A stretch of 64,000 bases of DNA from Nemertoderma westbladi (taxonomy: Eukaryota; Xenacoelomorpha; Nemertodermatida; Nemertodermatidae). Positions 56,041-64,000 of this stretch are shown piece after piece. Below the pieces are notes generated by a model, which did no database searches, had not been told where the DNA came from, and saw only the letters and a list, made by a program, of their open reading frames with translations. Each line of letters begins with the position of its first letter. The first letter of the stretch is position 1. The stretch lies in contig JAUCBJ010002472.1 of the NCBI GenBank assembly GCA_032718475.1, forward strand, positions 1 through 64,000, read 5' to 3'. Made by a program: the position numbers and the translations under genes.

Positions 56041-58568
56041 GGATTCTTCAACAACCGAGCCCTTACTCCGTTTAATCTTTTCAAGGCTAAGTTGTAGTTG
56101 TTCTCCAACTTAGGTGGTTGTCGACGCCACAACATTCCAACTTCAAAATGTCCAGTCGGTAGTAGACGTATGGTGTCTTCCATCATCTCCAGCGACCGTT
56201 TCTCATCAGTAGACATGGCTAGGTCATATCCACCGGGTTCCATTGCGTCCCTATCCAGCCATTCGACGGTTCTGGCTCCTGTCTCGAGGTCCTGGCGTAT
56301 CAATTCCTTCTGTAATTCCTCCTCACTGTATTGGAAAATGTCTAGGTCTCGATATTTAGCCACTTGACCCTCCACTATGTCTGTATAAGTCAAAACGTTA
56401 GTCAGATAAGTAGCGTGGGCCGCTGAACCAGACCCACGGGTCTGATAACAGTAGTCCTCGGGTTCACTATCTGTCCGGTCGTTGTGAAGTGGTTCCGACA
56501 ACCTAACATTATCGGGAATCAACTCCTCGTCCGACTCGCTAAAGTCACTATAGTGGTCAATACAGGTTCTCCTAAACTCGTCTATGTCTGGTGGTTCTAC
56601 TAACGGTGGTTGAGTTATAGGCTGTAATTCGTCGTATCTGTTCATTGGCTTGTCGCCACCTGTAAACTCATAAGACATGGGTACTCGTGTATACCAACCT
56701 AGTATGGTCCTATGGGCATGTGGTCCATTGACATGCGGCTCAGCTGGTCTCGTTTCCCATATTTGGTGTGCGATCAGCTGTTCTGCACCAATCAACATAG
56801 AAACATTCCTATAACCTACCTGGTGTCTGGGTATCCTGAGCTTGTCAAAATACTCCTGTGCTATGGGACTCATCGGCGGCACCTTACCTAACTGCCTGCC
56901 GAATCCCTTCATAGCTAGACACTTAAATCCGTCCAATGGCAAAGCTTTCCGTTCTTGTCGAGTATGTTGGTCTCTCGGAAGTAGGGAATCTAGTTCTACC
57001 GAAATTCTGTGTCCCTTGAGGTCTCCTACCCCGTGCATAGACTTCAACTCTATTTGGATCTCCTCGGCGTCCTGGAAGCTAGAAACAGCTCTCGCCACTT
57101 CCTCGTCGATATAAGATAATGTGGACGCAGTGTCCAACATCACATATATTCGCTTCGATCCCTTATCGCCAGTGAGTTTCACCGGAATCACGCTAAATAT
57201 TTCCGACGTGGCCGATGATAAATACGTCCGCGCGCTGGTCGATGAACTATCCGCGGTGAAACCTTGGCAGGTCACTTCTCTCGCGCTCGACTCGCCATCC
57301 TCGTCCGACGAACCTGGTTGGTAACCATCGTCCTGGATGCCAGTGTACGTATTCCTCCTTATCGATACGGGTTCTTTGCTCCCCTTCCTGTGAGGATTTC
57401 GCTGTAAGTAACGGTCCGTTGGGGTATGGAAATCCGCATGTAGCAACTTGTGATGTAGTCTGCCGCATTCCATGCATCCGTCCTTGCTGTTCGGGCACTG
57501 CCGCCGTACATGGCCTGGCGCAAGACATGCCCAACAGGTGTCCAACGTCCGCACTTGAACTCTTCTCTGTTCCGAATTTAATTCTTTGAACCGTCTGCAA
57601 CTATCTAACTTATGGTCGTCAGATCTTACCTCCTTTAGTAAACAGTATTGGCAACCTACAAATCCATCCGGCAACTCCTGTTGCTTTAACCTAGGTCTAT
57701 CTAACCGCTCACCTGACCATACTCGCGAGTCTGATCTAAAGGCTGGGGTACTCGAATTATATCTGTCTACTGAGTTAAATGTCACAGTGGTCCTGTCATC
57801 GTCAAAACTTACCATAGACTTACCGGTAACAGGTTTAGACTCCCTCATATTCTCTTCTGAGAAGTTTGATTTCATCTCTGCTACTGCGTCTGTGGCTATC
57901 ATGTCATGAATATGCTGAAGTGTCAATACTTTACCTTGGCCCTCCAACTTATTCTCTAATTTACGCCATTTCTGTCGGTAACGCATGTTTAGACGTCTTA
58001 TTACGCTCTTTAAAACTTCGGCGTGATCACCATGATGAGGTAGATTCACCGTCCTCAAGATGTCCAATGCGTTCGAAATAGCGTTCGCTAAGTTCAACAG
58101 CTCTAACGGAGTTGTAATCCTTCCGCCCTTACCCAAGTCTTCCACTATCGACTGCGCCATCTTGGTTTTATTCCCGTAGATGTCACTAAGCGTCTTCATC
58201 GCTAACTCGAATGCCCTTTCATTGCCGACGAAGTTATCAGCAATGGCTCTAGGTTCTCGATGGAGCATCTGAAGCAAATAGTTGAACTTCTCGTTGGGAG
58301 TAAAGGTGCTGTTGGTTAGCTGCTCGTCGACATAGGTTTTGAAGGTCCTCCAATGCTTATGGTTGCCCATAAACTTCTGGGGTTGTTGCGTCGGCAGTCC
58401 TTGCCTAGCAGCAAACTTACCTATGTCCCTAAGGGTTGCGTCGTTCCGGGTTAACAAATGGTTTAGTTCTGCAGGGTTATTAAGTCTGGTCCTTTCCCGG
58501 TGGTTCCAACTTACCTGCTCCGCGTCGGTCCTTCTTTCCTTATAGTTTCGGGACTTCTGACGTCTCAT
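56031..58568 (-). CDS. BEL/Pao gag and aspartic protease
   Basis: The Met at 58568 (MRRQKSRN) is taken as the start because upstream codons belong to the minisatellite. 845 residues. An N-terminal gag region of Pao type spans residues 20-280. A CCHC zinc knuckle, CWACLAPGHVRRQC, lies near residues 343-357, with a second Cys/His cluster (CMECGRLHHKLLH). An aspartic protease lies near 475 (VMLDTASTLSYID, with Asp-Thr-Ala at the active site). The start of the RT region follows (LALKRLNGVRARLL), cut by a stop at 56031 after the single-base shift. Gag packages element RNA and the protease would process the polyprotein. The open frame actually runs back to an ATG at 59099 inside the minisatellite. 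Confidence 0.85.
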   Translation of the reverse strand: MRRQKSRNYKERRTDAEQVSWNHRERTRLNNPAELNHLLTRNDATLRDIGKFAARQGLPTQQPQKFMGNHKHWRTFKTYVDEQLTNSTFTPNEKFNYLLQMLHREPRAIADNFVGNERAFELAMKTLSDIYGNKTKMAQSIVEDLGKGGRITTPLELLNLANAISNALDILRTVNLPHHGDHAEVLKSVIRRLNMRYRQKWRKLENKLEGQGKVLTLQHIHDMIATDAVAEMKSNFSEENMRESKPVTGKSMVSFDDDRTTVTFNSVDRYNSSTPAFRSDSRVWSGERLDRPRLKQQELPDGFVGCQYCLLKEVRSDDHKLDSCRRFKELNSEQRRVQVRTLDTCWACLAPGHVRRQCPNSKDGCMECGRLHHKLLHADFHTPTDRYLQRNPHRKGSKEPVSIRRNTYTGIQDDGYQPGSSDEDGESSAREVTCQGFTADSSSTSARTYLSSATSEIFSVIPVKLTGDKGSKRIYVMLDTASTLSYIDEEVARAVSSFQDAEEIQIELKSMHGVGDLKGHRISVELDSLLPRDQHTRQERKALPLDGFKCLAMKGFGRQLGKVPPMSPIAQEYFDKLRIPRHQVGYRNVSMLIGAEQLIAHQIWETRPAEPHVNGPHAHRTILGWYTRVPMSYEFTGGDKPMNRYDELQPITQPPLVEPPDIDEFRRTCIDHYSDFSESDEELIPDNVRLSEPLHNDRTDSEPEDYCYQTRGSGSAAHATYLTNVLTYTDIVEGQVAKYRDLDIFQYSEEELQKELIRQDLETGARTVEWLDRDAMEPGGYDLAMSTDEKRSLEMMEDTIRLLPTGHFEVGMLWRRQPPKLENNYNLALKRLNGVRARLLKNPGH

Positions 58569-58579
58569 TTCTTCCTCTT

Positions 58580-61500
58580 CATATAACGAGATGGTTGTGT
58601 AAGGGGAATGGATGTCATTGTTAGTAAGCTGGAAGCTTTTATCTCGAGATTGTTGTGTAAGGGGAATGGATGACAGTGTTGGTAAGCTGGCAGCTTGTAT
58701 ATCGAGATGGTTGTGTAAGTGGAATGGATGACAGTGTTGGTAAGCTGGCATCTTGTATATCGAGATGGTTGTGTAAGGGGAATGGATGACAGTGTTGGTA
58801 AGCTGGCAGCTTGTATATCGAGATGGTTGTGTAAGTGGAATGGATGACAGTGTTGGTAAGCTGGCATCTTGTATATCGAGATGGTTGTGTAAGGGGAATG
58901 GATGACAGTGTTGGTAAGCTGGAAGCTTGTATATCGAGATGGTTGTGTAAGTGGAATGGATGACAGTGTTGGTAAGCTGGCATCTTGTATATCGAGATGG
59001 TTGTGTAAGGGGAATGGATGACAGTGTTGGTAAGCTGGCAGCTTGTATATCGAGATGGTTGTGTAAGTGGAATGGATGACAGTGTTGGTAAGCTGGCATC
59101 TTGTATATCGAGATGGTTGTGTAAGGGGAATGGATGACAGTGTTGGTAAGCTGGAAGCTTTTATCTCGAGATGGTTTTATAAGGGGAATGGATGACAGTG
59201 TTGGTAAGCTGGCAGCTTGTATTTCGATATGGTTGTGTAAGGGGAATGGATGACAGTGTTGGTAAGCTGGAAGCTTGTATATGGAGATGGTTGTGTAAGG
59301 AGAATGGATGAGATTGTTGGTAAGCTGGTAGATTTTATCTCGAGATGGTTTTATAAGGGGAATGGATGACAGTGTTGGTAAGCTGGCAGCTTGTATTTCG
59401 ATATGGTTGTGTAAGGGGAATGGATGACAGTGTTGGTAAGCTGGAAGCTTGTATATGGAGATGGTTGTGTAAGGAGAATGGATGAGATTGTTGGTAAGCT
59501 GGTAGATTTTATCTCGAGATGGTTTTATAAGGGGAATGGATGACAGTGTTGGTAAGCTGGAACCTTGTATTTCGATATGGTTGTGTAAGGATAATGGATG
59601 ACATTGTTGGTAAGCTGGAAGCTTTTAAATCGAGATGGTTGTGTAAGGAGAATGGATGACATTGTTGGTAAGGTGGTAGATTTTATCTCGAGATGGTTTT
59701 ATAAGGGGAATGGATGACAGTGTTGGTAAGCTGGCAGCTTTTAAATCGAGATGGTTGTGTAAGGAGAATGGATGACATTGTTGGTAAGGTGGTAGATTTT
59801 ATCTCGAGATGGTTTTATAAGGGGAATGGATGACAGTGTTGGTAAGCTGGCAGCTTTTAAATCGAGATGGTTGTGTAAGGTGAATGGATGAAAGTGTTGG
59901 TAAGCTGGCAGCTTGTATATCGAGGTAGTTTTTGTAAGCGGAATGGATGACAGTGTTGGTAAGCTGGCAGCTTGTATATCGAGGTGGTTGTGTAAGGGGA
60001 ATGGATGACAGTGTTAGTAAGCTGAAAGCTTGTATATCGAGGTGGTTGTGTAAAGGGGAATGGATGACATTGTTGGTAAGCTGGTAGATTTTATCTCGAG
60101 ATGGTTTTATAAGGGGAATGGATGACAGTGTTGGTAAGCTGGCAGCTTGTATTTCGATATGGTTGTGTAAGGGGAATGGATGACAGTGTTGGTAAGCTGG
60201 AAGCTTGTATATGGAGATGGTTGTGTAAGGAGAATGGATGAGATTGTTGGTAAGCTGGTAGATTTTATCTCGAGATGGTTTTATAAGGGGAATGGATGAC
60301 AGTGTTGGTAAGCTGGCAACTTGTATTTCGAGATGGTTGTGTAAGGAGAATGGATGACATTGTTGGTAAGCTGGTAGATTTTATCTCGAGATGGTTGTGT
60401 AAGGGGAATGGATGACAGTGTTGGTAAGCTGGCAGCTTGTATATCGAGATGGTTGTGTAAGTGGAATGGATGACAGTGTTGGTAAGCTGGCAGCTTGTAT
60501 ATCGAGGTGGTTGTGTAAGGGGAATGGATGACAGTGTTAGTAAGCTGAAAGCTTGTATATCGAGGTGGTTGTGTAAAGGGGAATGGATGACATTGTTGGT
60601 AAGCTGGTAGATTTTATCTCGAGATGGTTTTATAAGGGGAATGGATGACAGTGTTGGTAAGCTGGCAGCTTGTATTTCGATATGGTTGTGTAAGGGGAAT
60701 GGATGACAGTGTTGGTAAGCTGGAAGCTTGTATATTGAGATGGTTGTGTAAGGGGAATGGTTGACAGTGTTGGTAAGCTGGTAGATTTTATTTCGAGATG
60801 GTTTTATAAGGGGAATGGATGACAGTGTTGGTAAGCTGGCAGCTTGTATATCGAGATGGTTGTGTGGGAATGGATGACATTGTTGGTAAGCTGGAAGCTT
60901 TTATCTCGAGATGGTTGTGTAAGGGGAATGGATGACAGTGTTGGTAAGCTGGCAGCTTGTATATCGAGATGGTTGTGTAAGTGGAATGGATGACAGTGTT
61001 GGTAAGCTGGCATCTTGTATATCGAGATGGTTGTGTAAGGGGAATGGATGACAGTGTTGGTAAGCTGGCAGCTTGTATATCGAGATGGTTGTGTAAGTGG
61101 AATGGATGACAGTGTCTGTAAGCTGGCATCTTGTATATCGAGATGGTTGTGTAAGGGGAATGGATGACAGTGTTGGTAAGCTGGAAGCTTGTATATGGAG
61201 ATGGTTGTGTAAGGAGAATGGATGAGATTGTTGGTAGGCTGGTAGATTTTATCTCGAGATGGTTTTATAAGGGGAATGGATGACAGTGTTGGTAAGCTGG
61301 CAGCTTGTATTTCGATATGGTTGTGTAAGGGGAATGGATGACAGTGTTGGTAAGCTGGAAGCTTGTATATGGAGATGGTTGTGTAAGGAGAATGGATGAG
61401 ATTGTTGGTAAGCTGGTAGATTTTATCTCGAGATGGTTTTATAAGGGGAATGGATGACAGTGTTGGTAAGCTGGCAACTTGTATTTCGATATGGTTGTGT

Positions 61501-62950
61501 AAGGAGAATGGATGAGATTGTTGGTAAGCTGGTAGATTTTATCTCGAGATGGTTTTATAAGGGGAATGGATGACAGTGTTGGTAAGCTGGCAGCTTTTAA
61601 ATCGAGATGGTTGTGTAAGGAGAATGGATGACATTGTTGGTAAGGTGGTAGATTTTATCTCGAGATGGTTTTATAAGGGGAATGGATGACAGTGTTGGTA
61701 AGCTGGCAGCTTTTAAATCGAGATGGTTGTGTAAGGTGAATGGATGAAAGTGTTGGTAAGCTGGCAGCTTGTATATCGAGGTAGTTTTTGTAAGCGGAAT
61801 GGATGACAGTGTTGGTAAGCTGGCAGCTTGTATATCGAGGTGGTTGTGTAAGGGGAATGGATGACAGTGTTAGTAAGCTGAAAGCTTGTATATCGAGGTG
61901 GTTGTGTAAAGGGGAATGGATGACATTGTTGGTAAGCTGGTAGATTTTATCTCGAGATGGTTTTATAAGGAGAATGGATGACATTGTTGGTAAGCTGGCA
62001 GCTTGTATATTGAGATGGTTGTGTAAGGAGATTGGATGACATTGTTGGTAAGCTGGTAGATTTTATCTCGAGATGGGTTTATAAGGGGAATGGATGACAG
62101 TGTTGGGATGCTGAAAGCTTGTATATTGAGATGGTTGTGTAAGGGGATTGGATGACAGTGTTAGTACGCTGAAAGCTTGTATATCGAGGTGGTTGTGTAA
62201 AGGGGAATGGATGACATTGTTGGTAAGTTGGTAGATTTTATCTCGAGATGGTTTTATAAGGGGAATGGATGACAGTGTTGGGATGCTGAAAGCTTGTATA
62301 TTGAGATGGTTGTGTAAGGGGAATGGTTGACAGTGTTGGTAAGCTGGTAGATTTTATCTCGAGATGGTTTTATAAGGGGAATGGATGACAGTGTTGGTAA
62401 GCTGGAAGCTTGTATATCGAGGTGGTTGTGAAAGGGGAATGGATGACAGTGTTGGGAAGCTGGTAGATTTTATCTCGAGATGGTTTTATAAGGGGAATGG
62501 ATGACAGTGTTGGTAAGCTGGACGCTTGTATATCGAGATGGTTGTATAAGGGGAATGGACTACAGTGTTGGTAAGCTGACAGCTTGTATATTGAGATGGT
62601 TGTGTAAGGGGATTGGATGACATTGTTGGTAAGCTGGTAGATTTTATCTCGAGATGGTTTTATAAGGGGAATGGATGACAGTGTTGGGATGCTGAAAGCT
62701 TGTATATTGAGATGGTTGTGTAAGGGGAATGGATTACAGTGTTGGTAAGCTGGCAGCTTGTATATCGAGATGGTAGTGTAAGGAGAATGGATGACAGTGT
62801 TGGTAAGCTGGTAGATTTTATCTCGAGATGGTTTTATAAGGGGAATGGATGACAGTGTTGGTAAGCTGGCAGCTTGTATATTGCGGTGGTTGTGTAAGGG
62901 TGTTGGATGACAATGTTGGTAAGCTGGAAGCTTGTATATCGAGATGGTGT
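58580..62950. repeat. 58 bp minisatellite, about 75 units, with higher-order structure
   Basis: The unit is GAGATGGTTGTGTAAGGGGA plus about 38 bases ending TGGCAGCTTGTATATC. Subtypes differ in GTAGATTTTATCTC, CAGCTTGTATTTC and GAAGCTTGTATATG words and alternate as a 174-base trimer over 59150-59520 and elsewhere. A longer block recurs at exactly 1856 bases, or 32 units (the GAGGTAGTTTTTGTAAGCGG variant at about 59922 and 61778). Antisense frames stay open over long runs near 58600-59100 and 60790-61130, giving a 58-residue periodic peptide. Its reading as protein is probably incidental. Confidence 0.97.
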
Positions 62951-63671
62951 GCGGCGGGGAATTGTTCCCACGGATTTCTGTTATACCTAAAACACGAACG
63001 GCAATCTATAAATGTAAACTATTATATATTTATAACAAATATTTGTTACCGACAATATCCTAGAGGTAATTAATTATCATTGTTTGGATAGCTTTACTAA
63101 AACTACGAATTTCTTATTTACTAATAAGCAGCACAAATTAATCTTACAGATTAACTGAAGCTCTTATAAGTAATGTGGGACAGATAGCATTGTATGTCGT
63201 TGCTTCCAAGGTTTACCCCAAAAAACGCACAGTGGTAGTAAATTATGTCGTCCAATGCTACCAAATAGGAATGATGATTGGGCCCACGGCCGGTTAGTTG
63301 GTGATGGAGTGTGGGACAGAATAAAGGGATATAAACTAGGGGAGTAATATAAAGGAATGGAAGACGGGTATTTATCATTCCTATTTATCAATAAAAACAT
63401 ACAATTATTGTACATTTTGTTTCCAATTCCAACAATATGTCGTCGTAAAATTATTGACAATTTCTTTCAGTAAGATTCACAATAGCAAAATCTACCCGCA
63501 ACATGAATAGAAATCATATATTTTTACGTGGGATTATTTAAATTTTTATTCGGGAATTGATGGCGCCAAAGTACTGCTTGATTTTAATCATAATTTATTT
63601 CACCCACACAGTAGCGATACAACAATACTTTGTTTGTAATATTTCATTTACATTAACACAGGTGGATTTCT
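62951..63671. other. Unassigned stretch right of the minisatellite
   Basis: The minisatellite ends in GAGATGGTGTGCGGCGGGG. AT-rich DNA without recognised genes follows. No LTR matching 51120-52483 is seen here. Confidence 0.4.
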
Positions 63672-63881
63672 TTACCAACACTTTGGGTTTAAAATACCAT
63701 TCATAGCGGGCGGCGTTGCAATGGTTACGGTCTCATTAATATGTTCAAAGGTTCTCCCATTCTCAGCCATATCCACGTCATCAAATAAATGTGTATCTAA
63801 AACTGCTGCTAAAAGCACTGGAATATTATCCCTATTACTGACATGGCAAGGGTGTCTGGTAACTTTAACAAGATTATGCAA
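63672..63881 (-). CDS. Hypothetical 69-residue frame, possibly an exon
   Basis: The encoded residues (RDNIPVLLAAVLDTHLF, FEHINETVTIATPP) have normal protein-like composition, unlike most short frames here. I recognise no family. It could be a terminal exon of a gene extending past the window edge, or chance. Confidence 0.2.
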   Translation of the reverse strand: MHNLVKVTRHPCHVSNRDNIPVLLAAVLDTHLFDDVDMAENGRTFEHINETVTIATPPAMNGILNPKCW

Positions 63882-64000
63882 CCCAATGGCGCTGTCTTTC
63901 TTTGAGGCCTACTACGCTCTGCACCTAATCCAGTTCAGTTTGTCTCCATCCAGTGTGGGTCTTCTGTTCTTGGTTCCTTCCGTTGCTTGTTTCATTTCTG

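Larger units (their letters stand above)
51120..58585 (-). mobile_element. BEL/Pao LTR retrotransposon, 3' LTR candidate to gag
   Basis: Gag, protease, RT, RNase H and integrase occur in standard BEL/Pao order with only three lesions: a frameshift near 56040, a TAA at 54140 and a frameshift near 52925. This suggests recent death, or sequencing error at some of them. The 5' LTR is missing: upstream of gag the sequence goes directly into the 58 bp minisatellite. Confidence 0.8.

Noticed and set aside
58568-59099. A 1022-residue gag protein starting in the minisatellite
   Set aside because: The extra 177 residues are pure repeat translation. The Met at 58568 precedes the first gag-like residues. 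Kept only as a finding.
60788-61984. Short minus-strand proteins of about 70-115 residues in the minisatellite
   Set aside because: They are the same 58 bp unit read in open frames; no independent coding evidence.
58580-62950. CRISPR array
   Set aside because: Units are contiguous tandem repeats without unique spacers, in an animal-type sequence.
62950-64000. 5' LTR of the BEL/Pao element right of the minisatellite
   Set aside because: No sequence here matches the candidate LTR at 51120-52483.

Overview
The window looks like nuclear DNA of an animal, most likely a marine invertebrate deuterostome. An echinoderm is my guess, from the retroelement mix and the frequent AGGCCTA and ACAGTACCGGTA words; I could not test it. 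It is AT-rich, has GT-AG introns, and is mostly transposable elements. One host gene is well supported: a six-exon alpha-carbonic anhydrase on the + strand (34642-42489) with a signal peptide, all zinc ligands and a probable GPI-anchor signal. A lone last-exon-like piece of a fibrinogen-related domain lies about 300 bases downstream (42793-43038).

Layout. 1-2.1 kb: broken Tigger/pogo-like transposase (-). 2.7-4.2 kb: non-autonomous inverted-repeat DNA element carrying a ~155 bp tandem repeat. 4.7-4.9 kb: a MITE. 6.0-13.2 kb: an apparently intact two-ORF LINE, called L here. Its ORF1 has an Ulp1/adenain-like cysteine protease domain, a coiled coil and an RRM-like region. Its ORF2 has an apurinic-type endonuclease and a reverse transcriptase (RT). 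9259-24192: a 6.6 kb direct tandem duplication covering the end of L ORF1, all of ORF2 and a downstream antisense LINE (Y) that carries a nested LINE fragment (X). The two copies are almost identical, but copy B holds a 1719 bp TA-flanked inverted-repeat transposon and copy A keeps the empty site.

24.2-31 kb: more of Y, then a related LINE Z (-) whose 5' end joins a tRNA-like head, with two further X copies that have clean target-site duplications. 31-34.4 kb: an 81 bp-arm perfect palindrome, two tRNA-like retrosequences, a hairpin and a remnant of a LINE with a restriction-like endonuclease (RLE). 34.6-43 kb: carbonic anhydrase, with introns holding an X remnant, a tRNA-like unit framed by inverted repeats, a 1.2 kb inverted-repeat DNA element and a 30 bp minisatellite. 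43.7-46.4 kb: a decayed poly(A)-tailed LINE (W). 46.4-51 kb: little that I recognise beyond one X fragment.

51.1-58.6 kb: a BEL/Pao LTR retrotransposon (-) with gag, protease, RT, RNase H and integrase in one order but broken by two frameshifts and one stop. 58.6-62.95 kb: a 58 bp minisatellite of roughly 75 units that abuts gag. Because 58 is not a multiple of 3 and all three antisense frames can stay open, it extends the gag reading frame upstream. 63-64 kb: no confident gene.

The relative order of events can be partly read. Y inserted first, then X into Y, then the tandem duplication, then the TA-flanked transposon into copy B. The best candidates for something little described are L ORF1 with its altered protease triad, the L architecture with 5' and 3' tandem repeats, the X/Z LINE tail structure, and the minisatellite-gag junction.
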